From: Roseicyclus mahoneyensis
GTDB taxonomy: Bacteria > Pseudomonadota > Alphaproteobacteria > Rhodobacterales > Rhodobacteraceae
Length of the DNA stretch: 64,000 nt
Assembly (NCBI RefSeq): GCF_003148775.1
Contig: NZ_QGGW01000004.1
Location: 1 to 64,000 of the forward strand
Direction: 5' to 3'
In this document: positions 41,894-51,000 of the stretch, piece by piece
Layout: each line of letters opens with the position of its first letter
Numbering within the stretch: position 1 is the stretch's first letter
The notes under the pieces: model-generated
What the model saw: only the letters and a program-made list of their open reading frames with translations
The model's database searches: none
What the model was told of the DNA's origin: nothing
Made by a program: the position numbers and the translations under genes

Positions 41894-43045
41894 ATGGCCA
41901 AGCGTCCCGTCCCCCTGCCCATCCCGGCCATCGACGCCGATGAGGCCGAGTGCCCCAAGTGCCCGCCCAAGGGCGCGCCTGCATGGATGGCGACCTTCGC
42001 CGATATCGCCACGCTTCTGATGGCGTTCTTCGTGCTGATCTTGTCCTTCGCGGAATTCAACCAGCCGCGCTTCAAGATGGTCTCGGGCTCGCTGCGCGAG
42101 GCGTTTGGCGTCCAGCGCGAGATGCCGGTGATGGAAACGCCGCTGGGCACCACCATCATCAGCCAGAGCTTCAGCCCCTCGCCCGACCCCGCCGTGATCG
42201 AGGAGATCACGCAAGAAACCACCGAACCCGAGGATCCGCAGATCGAGACCGGCGACGGCGGCGATGACGGCATCGGCAGCCCGGGCGATGCGGCGCAGGC
42301 CTTGGCGGAGGCGCTGCAGGATGCTCTGCCCGAGGACAGCTTGCTCGAGGCCACTGTGGAAAATGGCGAGGTCACCTTGCGCTTTCCGCCCGATACCAGC
42401 CCCGAAGAGCTGTCGCAGAGCATGGCCGAGGCCGCCGCCGCATTGTCACAAGCCGCGGCCGAAACGGGCGCCGACCCTGCCGAGATCCGCATCGCGGGTC
42501 TGGCCGGGCAGATGCAGGCGCTGGCCGAGACGCTGGGTACCTCGGACGCGGGCGCGGGCGATACGGCGGGTCAGGACGCCACGGGTGCCGCCGAACGCTC
42601 CGCGGCGCTGGCCGAGGCGCAATTGCGCGTCGCGTTGAGGCAAGAGGTGGCGCAAGGTCTTGTGACCGTCGAACAGCGCGAGGACCGTGTGATCGTCACC
42701 GTGGGCGCAGGCGGCGCTTTCCCCTCGGGCGATGCGGAACTGACGCCCGAGGCACAGGAGATCATGTCGCGCCTTGCCTTTTCCGCGATGGGCGAGGCGT
42801 CCGATATCGTGGTGACGGGCCATACCGACGATGTGCCGCTGGGCGCGGGGTCGGCCTTCCGCGACAATTGGGGGCTGGCGGCGGCGCGTGCCTCAAGCGT
42901 GGTGCGCGCACTTCAGGGCACGGGCCTCATCGACCCCGACCGCATGACCGCCACCAGCCGGGGCGAAAGCGCGCCCATCGCCGACAACGCCACCCCCGAG
43001 GGGCGGGCGCAGAACCGGCGGATCGAGATCGAGATCGTCTATTGA
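41894..43045 (+). CDS. motB: Stator protein MotB with long acidic linker
   Basis: 383 residues. A CPKCP motif (CxxC) precedes the single membrane helix with the proton-binding aspartate in ATFADIATLLMAFFVLI. A long acidic, alanine-rich linker (about 85-240) follows, then the peptidoglycan-binding OmpA domain with VVTGHTDDVPLG and LAAARASSVV. The linker is much longer than in enteric MotB and may reach between the membrane and cell wall or the flgT/FliL-like parts. Normal C-terminus ending RRIEIEIVY. Confidence 0.93.
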   Translation: MAKRPVPLPIPAIDADEAECPKCPPKGAPAWMATFADIATLLMAFFVLILSFAEFNQPRFKMVSGSLREAFGVQREMPVMETPLGTTIISQSFSPSPDPAVIEEITQETTEPEDPQIETGDGGDDGIGSPGDAAQALAEALQDALPEDSLLEATVENGEVTLRFPPDTSPEELSQSMAEAAAALSQAAAETGADPAEIRIAGLAGQMQALAETLGTSDAGAGDTAGQDATGAAERSAALAEAQLRVALRQEVAQGLVTVEQREDRVIVTVGAGGAFPSGDAELTPEAQEIMSRLAFSAMGEASDIVVTGHTDDVPLGAGSAFRDNWGLAAARASSVVRALQGTGLIDPDRMTATSRGESAPIADNATPEGRAQNRRIEIEIVY

Positions 43046-43058
43046 TCGCGCCCACCGC

Positions 43059-43085
43059 TAACAGGCGCGACCGACCCGCCGTTGT
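43059..43085 (+). promoter_or_regulatory. Sigma-28 promoter for fliD
   Basis: TAAC (43059-43062), 15 bases, GCCGTTGT (43078-43085). It shares TAAC-N15-GCCGTT with the flgM site and lies between motB and fliD. Confidence 0.7.
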
Positions 43086-43108
43086 CGGCACCAAGGAGAC
43101 TGCCCACC

Positions 43109-44749
43109 ATGGCCATCGACATCCTGAGCAAGCTGAACACCGGGGGCTCGGGGCTTGACCTCGTCAACCTGTCCTCGCAGCTTGCCGCCGCGACCTACGA
43201 GCCGCGCCGCGCGCTTTTGACGGCCCGGATGGACCGTGCGGACCTGTCGGCCTCGGCGCTGGACCGGGTTACGGCGCGCATGTCGGACCTCACGGCGACG
43301 CTTCAGGCGGCGGCTGGCATCGATACGCTGTCGGCAAAAAGCAGTGCGCCCGGTCTTGTGGATGTCACGCTGAGCGACGCAAGCCTTGCGCCCGCCCGCC
43401 CGGTCGAGATCGAGGTCCTGGGCCTTGCGCAATCGCAGGTGCTGGAATTTGGCGGCTTTTCCGGCCCCGATCAGGTTCTGGGAGGCGGCACCTTGACCAT
43501 CGACATCGGCCGCTGGCAGGGCGATCCGCCCGTCTTCACCGCCAACCCCGCCCAATCGGGTGCGCAGCTTGTCGTGCCCGCAGGCGCGACGCTGACCCAG
43601 TTGGCCGAGGCGCTGAGCAGCTTGCCCGGCGTCACCGCCCGCGCGATCGAGGTGGGCGACGGAAGCTGGTCCTTGGGCATCTTGTCCGAGACCGGGGCTG
43701 CCAGCAGTCTGCGCATCGCGGCCAGCGCGGACGCCGCCCCGGACATCGCAGCGCTCGATTTCGCCGCCGATCCCCGCCCCGTGGAACGCCGCGTCGCCTC
43801 GGATGCGCTGTTGACCGTGGACGGCATCGCCGTGCTGCGCCCCACCAACCAGATCGACGACCTGATCCCCGGCCTGTCATTGGGCCTGTCGGGCGTGACC
43901 ACCGCGCCCGTCACCATCCGGGCCGAGACCGATCCGCGCACGGCACTGGCGGTGATGGAAGGGCTGGTGGAGGAATTCAACGGGCTGAAATCCCTGCTGC
44001 AACAGGTCACCGCGCGCGGCGGCAACGGCGCCGAGCCCGGTGCGCTGGCGGGCGACGCGGGCGTGATGTCGCTCCTGCGCGAACTCGACGCGATGCTGGC
44101 GGGTGGCATGTCGGGCTTTGGCCCGCAGCCGATTTTTCTGGCCGATGTGGGCCTGCGCACAGAACGCGACGGGCGGCTCAGCCTCGACAAATCCGTTTTC
44201 GAGGCGGCTTTTTCCGCCGACCCGTCCCGTTTCCGATCCGTGCTGCAGGACAATCTTGCCAGCACGGGGCCCGGTGTGGCGATCAATGGAATGCCTGCCA
44301 GAGGCGCCACGCCGGGTCGTTACGAATTCCTGCGCGACCCCGCCACCGGGGCTGCCACGCTGAACGGGGTGGCGTTGACCCCCGTGGCCGAGGCCGATGG
44401 GCAGACCAGCTACCGCGTCGCCACCGGCCCGCTGTCGGGTATCGTATTGACCGTCGAGCCGGGCGTCACGCGAAGCACGATCGATTTCGGGCGCAGCCTT
44501 GCCTCGCAGCTGTCGACATGGATCGACGCGGCGACCGGGCGCGATGGCGTCATCAGCCGCAAGCAAGACAGGCTGGAGGCCTCGCTCGCCCAAGATGGCG
44601 ACGCGATCGAGACGCTGGGTACACAGGCCGCCGCCTATGAGGCCCGGATGCGCGCCCGGTTCGCCGAGATGGAAAAGGTCATCACCCAGCTCAACAGTAC
44701 GGGCGAATATCTGACCAGCCTGATCGACAGTTTCAACGCGCAGCGCTGA
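43109..44749 (+). CDS. fliD: Filament cap protein FliD
   Basis: 546 residues. The N-terminal cap domain (GSGLDLVNLSSQLAAATYEPRRALL) and C-terminal coiled-coil tail (ISRKQDRLEASLAQDGD, EMEKVITQLNSTGEYLTSLIDSFNAQ) match FliD (HAP2). It caps the filament and folds incoming flagellin. Start ATG 43109 follows AAGGAG. Its own sigma-28 promoter separates it from motAB. Confidence 0.92.
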   Translation: MAIDILSKLNTGGSGLDLVNLSSQLAAATYEPRRALLTARMDRADLSASALDRVTARMSDLTATLQAAAGIDTLSAKSSAPGLVDVTLSDASLAPARPVEIEVLGLAQSQVLEFGGFSGPDQVLGGGTLTIDIGRWQGDPPVFTANPAQSGAQLVVPAGATLTQLAEALSSLPGVTARAIEVGDGSWSLGILSETGAASSLRIAASADAAPDIAALDFAADPRPVERRVASDALLTVDGIAVLRPTNQIDDLIPGLSLGLSGVTTAPVTIRAETDPRTALAVMEGLVEEFNGLKSLLQQVTARGGNGAEPGALAGDAGVMSLLRELDAMLAGGMSGFGPQPIFLADVGLRTERDGRLSLDKSVFEAAFSADPSRFRSVLQDNLASTGPGVAINGMPARGATPGRYEFLRDPATGAATLNGVALTPVAEADGQTSYRVATGPLSGIVLTVEPGVTRSTIDFGRSLASQLSTWIDAATGRDGVISRKQDRLEASLAQDGDAIETLGTQAAAYEARMRARFAEMEKVITQLNSTGEYLTSLIDSFNAQR

Positions 44750-44764
44750 CCCGGCCACGCCGGT

Positions 44765-45841
44765 TCAGGCGATGGCACGGGTGATCGAGAGCTTCTTCAT
44801 CTTTTCGATCATCGTCGTGCGCTTCAGGCGCAGCGACCTTGCGGCCTGCGCCACGCAGCCCTTGTTGAGGTCGAGCGCCGCCTCGATCAGCGCCACCTCA
44901 ATGTCCTGCAAATAGCTCCGCAAATGGAGCGACGGCGCGCCCTCGAGCATCTTGCGCAGGCCATCGGCATCGGGCAGCGCACTGCGCGGCCCTTGGGGCA
45001 TCTCGGCGTCCGTGGCCATCAGGCCCGGCACCATCATCAACATGCGCGCGTCATCTGCGCCGATCTCCTCGCCGGGAAACAGCACCGCCGCGCGGTCGAA
45101 GACGTTGCGCAGTTCGCGCACATTGCCCGGCCAGACATGCGCCGAAAACAGCCGCAGCGCGGCGGTGGAAAAGCGCGGGGCCATGCCCGGCCCGGCCTCG
45201 ACCCGGTAGCGCGCCAGCATCGCGTCGAGCAGCGCGGGAATATCCTCGGACCGATCCGACAGGCCCGGCACGCTCAGGCCGATGACGTTGATGCGGTAGA
45301 ACAGATCCTGACGGAACCGGCCCACGGCGACCTCTTGCGACAGATCGCGGTGGGTCGCGGTGACAAGGCGGAAATCGACCTCGATCTCCTCGCGGCCACC
45401 AAGACGCTGCACGCGGCGCGTTTCCAGCACGCGCAAGAGCTTGGCCTGAAGCGCGGGGGGCATGTCGCCGATCTCGTCGAGAAACAGCGTGCCGCCCTGC
45501 GCCTGTTCCACCCGTCCGGGGCGGCGGTCGGTCGCGCCGGTAAAGGCGCCCTTTTCATGCCCGAACAATTCGGATTCGAGCAGATCGGCCGGGATCGCGG
45601 CGCAATTGACCGCGACCAGCGGGCCGGGACGCCCCGACAGCATGTGCACCGCCTGCGTCACCACTTCCTTGCCCGCACCCGTCGGGCCCTGCACCATCAC
45701 CGGCAAGGGGCTGGGGGCAACGCGGGCGATCATCGTCTTGAGCCGCGCCATCGCCGGGCTTTCGCCCACCAGAAGATGGGCAAGTCGCAGGTCCTGATCG
45801 GGCGTGGTCGCGGCGGAGATGCTGGTCCAATGGGTCGACAT
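44765..45841 (-). CDS. fleQ: Sigma-54 activator FleQ-like with C-terminal DNA-binding domain
   Basis: 358 residues from ATG 45841. No receiver domain: the AAA+ domain starts almost at once (SPAMARLKTMIARVA, Walker A GPTGAGKE, GAFTGA loop, FLDEIGDMPP, NVRELRN). The C-terminus carries a FIS-type helix-turn-helix (IEAALDLNKGCVAQAARSLRLKRTTM). It should bind upstream sites and recruit FleT at most promoters, but in R. sphaeroides it can activate fleT alone. Unlike there, fleQ lies 22 kb away from fleT here. No clear promoter is seen in the 163 bases upstream. Confidence 0.88.
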   Translation of the reverse strand: MSTHWTSISAATTPDQDLRLAHLLVGESPAMARLKTMIARVAPSPLPVMVQGPTGAGKEVVTQAVHMLSGRPGPLVAVNCAAIPADLLESELFGHEKGAFTGATDRRPGRVEQAQGGTLFLDEIGDMPPALQAKLLRVLETRRVQRLGGREEIEVDFRLVTATHRDLSQEVAVGRFRQDLFYRINVIGLSVPGLSDRSEDIPALLDAMLARYRVEAGPGMAPRFSTAALRLFSAHVWPGNVRELRNVFDRAAVLFPGEEIGADDARMLMMVPGLMATDAEMPQGPRSALPDADGLRKMLEGAPSLHLRSYLQDIEVALIEAALDLNKGCVAQAARSLRLKRTTMIEKMKKLSITRAIA

Positions 45842-46004
45842 GATGCGCTTTCGAAAAATTTCTTTCTTCAAAGGGACCGGATTCGCATCCCTCACAAACC
45901 TGTGTATCGAAAGAGTTTACCCCGGTGCGGCGCGCAGAGGGGTCGACGCCCTGGGCATCCGTAGGTGTGGGGTCAAACTAAAGATAGTTGTCTTGGCGAA
46001 CGGA

Positions 46005-46829
46005 TCACGGGCGTGTGACCGCCGGTATCGCCGCGCCGAATTCGGCGCGGATGCGCGACAGGCGGTCCGTGTCGCCGATCGGGGCCGCGACACGGGGCGT
46101 GGCCGCCGCGCGCAGGTCAGGCAAGGCGCCTTCGGGCAGGGCCGCAAGGCGCGTGTCCGGCGTCTCCGGCAGGTCCGGGTCTTGGGCCACAGCCTCGGAT
46201 CCCTGCGAAAGGGATACAAGTGGCGCTTGGCTGACAAAGCGGCCATCCCCCGCGCGAGATGCGGCCAAAGGGGCGACCGGGGCCGGGGCCGCCGCCACAA
46301 GCGCGCCCCCGCCCCCGCCGGTCCGACGATTGCCTTCGACACGCGCCAGATAGGCCGCGCCCCGTTCGGGGTCGGCGGAATGATAGGCCTGCACGGCCGC
46401 GTCCCAGGTGCCCTCGCGCCGCCACAGCCCGACAAGAAAGCGGGCGGCGTAATCGGTGTTGGCGGCCGGGTCGATCATCTGTTCGAGACTGTCAAAGGCT
46501 TCGCCATGCCAGTGCCAGTTGATCTGCATGCAACCCACATCGACATTGCGCTGCCCCTCGGCCAGCACGGCGCGCAACTGCACCAGCGCCGCCCCCTGAC
46601 TTTCCAGATACATCCCGTCGCCCGCCATGTTCAGGGTCCAGGGCCAGGCCGAGGCGCGCGGCCCCCCGCCGCTTTCGGTGCGCGCGATGGCGGCCATCAC
46701 ACCCTCGGGGATACCGTGAAGCGCTGCGGCCTCCTCGGCCAGCGCCTCGCAATCGGGCGCCGTGGCCTGCGCCTTGCCCGGAAGGGCCAGCGCGGCAACC
46801 AGTGCCAGAAGGGCGGCCGCGCGCGCCAT
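46005..46829 (-). CDS. sltF: Flagellar lytic transglycosylase SltF
   Basis: 274 residues with a signal peptide to about residue 22. The soluble-lytic-transglycosylase domain shows ARTESGGGPRASAWPWTLN and GCMQINWHWHGEAF, ending with YHSADPERGAAYLARV, where the glutamate in TES is the catalytic acid. The C-terminal ~90 residues are Pro/Ala-rich with no fold seen. In R. sphaeroides SltF opens the cell wall for the rod and works with a FlgJ that lacks an enzyme domain, as here. Coupled to flgL (TGATG). Confidence 0.88.
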   Translation of the reverse strand: MARAAALLALVAALALPGKAQATAPDCEALAEEAAALHGIPEGVMAAIARTESGGGPRASAWPWTLNMAGDGMYLESQGAALVQLRAVLAEGQRNVDVGCMQINWHWHGEAFDSLEQMIDPAANTDYAARFLVGLWRREGTWDAAVQAYHSADPERGAAYLARVEGNRRTGGGGGALVAAAPAPVAPLAASRAGDGRFVSQAPLVSLSQGSEAVAQDPDLPETPDTRLAALPEGALPDLRAAATPRVAAPIGDTDRLSRIRAEFGAAIPAVTRP

Positions 46830-48064
46830 CAACGCAACCAGTCGAAAAGCGTGGACTGCCCGATCTTGACATAGCTTTGCTGGCTGACCTGCCGGGTCAG
46901 CATCAGTTCCTGCAGCCGGGTGACGGCCTCGACCACGTCGAGATCCTCCAGCCCCGCCATCACGCCGGCCAGTTCCGTCTGACGACGCGTCACCAACTCG
47001 CCCTGCCGCTCGGCGGCGGCCCCCAGCGCACCGACCTCCGCCCGGCGGTCGGCGATATGTTCGGCGGCGTTGCGCAGGCCTGCGACCAGCGCATCGGCAC
47101 CGCGCCCCTCGGCCAGCATCGGCACGCCGCCCGCATCGGCAATGATGCCGCCCCTTGCAGGCGACACCGACAGGCGTGAGACCCCGACCGAACCGGCCGC
47201 ACTCAGCACCAGCCCCGTGCCCGCCTCGTCCAGCGTGGCCGTGACCCCGGTGGCGGCGGCCTGCGCATTGATCGCCTCGACCGCAGGGCCAAGCGCACCC
47301 GCGACCAGCGCCACCTCGATCCGGGCCGTGCCTTGCGGCCCTTCGATGGTCAGCCCCCAATCCGCAGCCGTCCGCGTCAGGTCGGGCGTGAGGGTCAGCG
47401 CGCCCTTTGCACGCGTGGCCTCGACCATCGCGTTGCCGCCACGGCCCAGCGTGCGCGCCAGATCGTCGATCATGCCAAACAGGTCGCGCCGCGCGCCGGT
47501 GGCATCGGGAATGCCCATGAACACCTCGGCCCCGTTCAGCCCGGTGGCGATCCGCGCGCTTTCCGACACCCGCAGCCGGTGCTTGCCACCGTCGCCCTGA
47601 TAGCTCACCCCATGCGGTCCCTCGACAAAGGGATCGACGCCCGCCCGGTAGCCCGAGAACAGCGGCCGCCCGGTGGCGTCGCGCGCATTGCCCAGATCCA
47701 CCAGTGTCTTGCGCAAGGTCGACAGTTCGGTCGCCAGCGAGACGCGTTCGGTGTCGGGCGTGCTGGCGGAGGCGCCGCGCAGCGCGATCTCGCCCAGCCG
47801 CTGGGTCACGGTGGAAATCTCGGCCAAGGTGGTGTCGGTCAGCGTCAGCCGCTCGGTCGCGCGGTCGATTGTGGTCGAAAACCGCGCCAGCAGCGCGCGC
47901 TGATCCTCGGCCGCCGACAGGCGCGCCGCCCGGCCCAGATCGGAGGACGGGCGCGGGTCGTTGCGGCCTTCGGAAATCCGCGTCTGCAGATCCGCGATCT
48001 TGGTGTCGAGCCGGCCGAAGGCTGCGGTGTTCAGGCTATGAAACAAAGAGGTGCCAAGCGTCAT
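46829..48064 (-). CDS. flgL: Hook-filament junction protein FlgL
   Basis: 411 residues of flagellin-type fold. The N-terminal helix (LNTAAFGRLDTKIADLQTRISEGRNDPRPSSDLGRAARL) and C-terminal helix (EAVTRLQELMLTRQVSQQSYVKIGQSTLFDWL) are conserved. It connects FlgK to the filament. Seven bases after flgK, then coupled to sltF. Confidence 0.9.
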   Translation of the reverse strand: MTLGTSLFHSLNTAAFGRLDTKIADLQTRISEGRNDPRPSSDLGRAARLSAAEDQRALLARFSTTIDRATERLTLTDTTLAEISTVTQRLGEIALRGASASTPDTERVSLATELSTLRKTLVDLGNARDATGRPLFSGYRAGVDPFVEGPHGVSYQGDGGKHRLRVSESARIATGLNGAEVFMGIPDATGARRDLFGMIDDLARTLGRGGNAMVEATRAKGALTLTPDLTRTAADWGLTIEGPQGTARIEVALVAGALGPAVEAINAQAAATGVTATLDEAGTGLVLSAAGSVGVSRLSVSPARGGIIADAGGVPMLAEGRGADALVAGLRNAAEHIADRRAEVGALGAAAERQGELVTRRQTELAGVMAGLEDLDVVEAVTRLQELMLTRQVSQQSYVKIGQSTLFDWLR

Positions 48065-48071
48065 CGGGGCC

Positions 48072-51000
48072 TCACAAGGCGTTGATCAGGGTGTCGAACA
48101 GCTGGCGCGCGACGCTCAGAACCTGCGCGCTTGCCTGATAGGCCTGCTGTTGCTGCAAGAGGCGTGCCGCCTCGGTGTCGAGGTCGACCGCGCTCAACTG
48201 CGCCTCGGCGCGGTCGGCGCTTTCCTTTTGGGTCGTGGCGGTGACAACCCGCAGGTTCGCGGCCGAGACCTTGGCCCCGACCCCGCCCAGCAGGTCGGCG
48301 TAAAGAGCGGCGAACCCGCCCCGGTCGGTCGTGCTGTCGCGGCGCGCCAGATCGGCCAGCCGCTCGGCCCCGCGCCCGTCCGACGGCGCAAGTGTGTTGG
48401 GCGTCAGAGTAAAACGGTCGCCGGTGGCGATGGCGCCGCCCAGCGTGACGGCGAAGCCACCCAGCGTGGCGCTGCGGCCCGCATCGAGCGTGCGGGTGGC
48501 GATCTGGGTCCCGGTGGCGCTGTCGTAAAGTCCGATCCGGCCCGTCGCGGCATCGAGCACGCGCAATTCGCGCGGCCCCGGCGCGGCGGCCGGATCGGTC
48601 GTGATCTGGCCCGAAAGGCGCAAAGCGCCCGCCCCGGTCATGACCACGAGCAGTTCCTCACCCGACGGGCTGTCGAGGTTGAGCATCTGCCCGCTGCCTG
48701 CGGGCAGGGCGCGCAGGTCAAGCCGCCGCGCATCTGTCGCGGTCAGGGTCAGCGTGTCGCCCGACAGCCGCGCGCTCAGCCCCAGCGTGGCAAAGCCCGC
48801 GTCCCTGGCCCCGGCCTCGGGCGGGATGCGCAGGGCGCCCGCGTGCGGGTCGACCGACAAGATGACGCCGCCCGTCGCCGCGTCGATCGTGGCACTGCCC
48901 GGAAAACCCGGCGGCAGCGTCACGCCGCCGCCGCTGACGGTCAGATCAAACCGCGTGCCGCCCAGCTCAACCCCGAAGGTCGCGGGCAAGGCAGTGGGCG
49001 GCTGTCCAAGGATCTGCGTCATCGGCGCATCGGCAAGCCCAAGGCCGAAACGCCCCGCCTCGCCCGCATCGGTCGCCAGCATCAGCGCCGCACCGTCGGT
49101 GTCACCGCCACGCGTCTCGACAACCAGCCGGCCACCGGCGTCGAAGCGCGCGGTCAGACGGTCCGGTTCGGGACCTTCCACCACCGGCCCTATTTCGGTC
49201 ATGCGGATCGCATAACCGTCGGCGCCAAGGGTCAGCTTCACTTGCGCGCCCAGCGGCGGAGGTTCGGCAAGGGGGGCGCCCACAAGGCGGCTGGCGGGGG
49301 CCTCGACCCGCAGGCTCGCCAGCATCGCGGCCGCCTGATCGGTTCCGGACAGACCGGCCAACGCCGGATCGGGGCCGAACCTTGCCTCGCCCCCGCCCGG
49401 CAGGCCGACGGCCAACCCCGGCGCAAGGCCCGCAGACCCCTCCGCCCCGGCGAAACGCAAGCTCTGCACGGCCCCCGCCGCCGAGACCGCGCGCGTCATC
49501 GCCCCCCCGAAAAAGGCGTCGGCGGTGCCGGAGCGCAGGACCCCGTCCTCGCTCGCCGACAGCGCGCCGGGGCCGGCCAGCGTGACGACGCCCGTGATCC
49601 GCGCGCCATCGGGGCCGGTGCCAGACAGGCTCACCGCACCACCCAAGACACCACCATCGGCACCAAGGCGCTGCAAGGCCAGCGCCCCGCCGCCGTCATG
49701 GGTCACGCGGCCCAAGGTGATGTCGGCGCCACCCCCATGAATCAACACCAGCCGCCCCGCATCGGGCGAGATCTCGGCCCTTATGCCGGTGGCCGCCGTC
49801 TCGGCGTTGACCGCGGCCGCCAGCGCGCCCAGACCGCCTGCCGACAGGTCGGCGGCGATGGCGCGCGGGGTCAGGTTGTCACCGGTCAGCGTCAGGCTCA
49901 CCCGGCCCGAGGCAGGCGCGGCCAGTTCCACCATGGTCAGCGCGCTGGCCTCGACCGGCAGGGCCGCACTGATCAGGGCGGCGCGGCGCGCGGCGCTGGT
50001 GCCTTCGGGCAAGATCACGCTGCCCGCGACCCCCGGCCCGTCCAGCGACAGGTGGCTTTCGGCCAAGCGCGGCGCAGCGCTTGCCCCGGTGAAAGGCGCG
50101 ATATCCGCGCCGGTGCCAAGGCTCAGGGCAAAATCTCCCATGCCCGACAGGCGCGTCCCGTCGCTCGCTCCGGCAAAGCCATAGACGGCACCGGGCAAAA
50201 AGCCGTTCGCCTCGGTCACAAGCGCCAGCGCCTGCGCGGCACTCAAGGGCGGACCGGCCAGTTGACGCCCCTCACGGGTAAAGATCGCAAGCGTGGCGGC
50301 AGGCGCGGCATCCGCCACCATAAGGCCCGCGACGGCGCCCGCCGATGTCTGCACCGAAGCAGACGGAAGCGTGGCTCCCTCGGCCGCCGCAAGGGTCAGC
50401 CGGCCATCCTCGACCGCCGCCCTCAGGCCCAGATCGGACAAGACGCGGCCATCTGCTCCGCGCACCGCGCCGCTGTTCAGCGCGGCGGCGAAATCCTCGG
50501 GCGCGAGCGGTCCGGGCGCGGCAAAGCTTTCGCCGCTGCCCAGTGTCAGACCCTCGACCAGCGCACCCGGCGCCAAGGCGAAGTCTTGCGTCGCCAGACG
50601 GGGAAGCGCTGCCAGAGTGGCCGACACCGTGCCCTGCGGCAGGCGTCCGACGACACCTTGGCCCAAGAACTCCACCGTCGCGCCTGCGCCGAACAGCGTG
50701 GCCAGATCCGGTGCCGCCGCCGCAGCGGGGATCGCGGGCGCGACAAGGATTGTGCCGGTCCCGGCATTTCCGGGCGCGGCTTCGACGCGGGTGGCCCCCG
50801 CCAACGCCAGCCGCGCCGGATCGTCGATCCGCCAGGCCATATGGCCGGCCCAGCCGCTGGTGTCGGTCAGCACGATCCGGTCGCCATCGGCTGGCAGACC
50901 GTCAAGCTCGACCATCAACCCTGGCAGGCCGATCCGCCCTGCCCCCCTGGCCAATTCGGCCGTGTCACGCCCAAGCGCGCGCCACAGACCCGCAGCGGCG

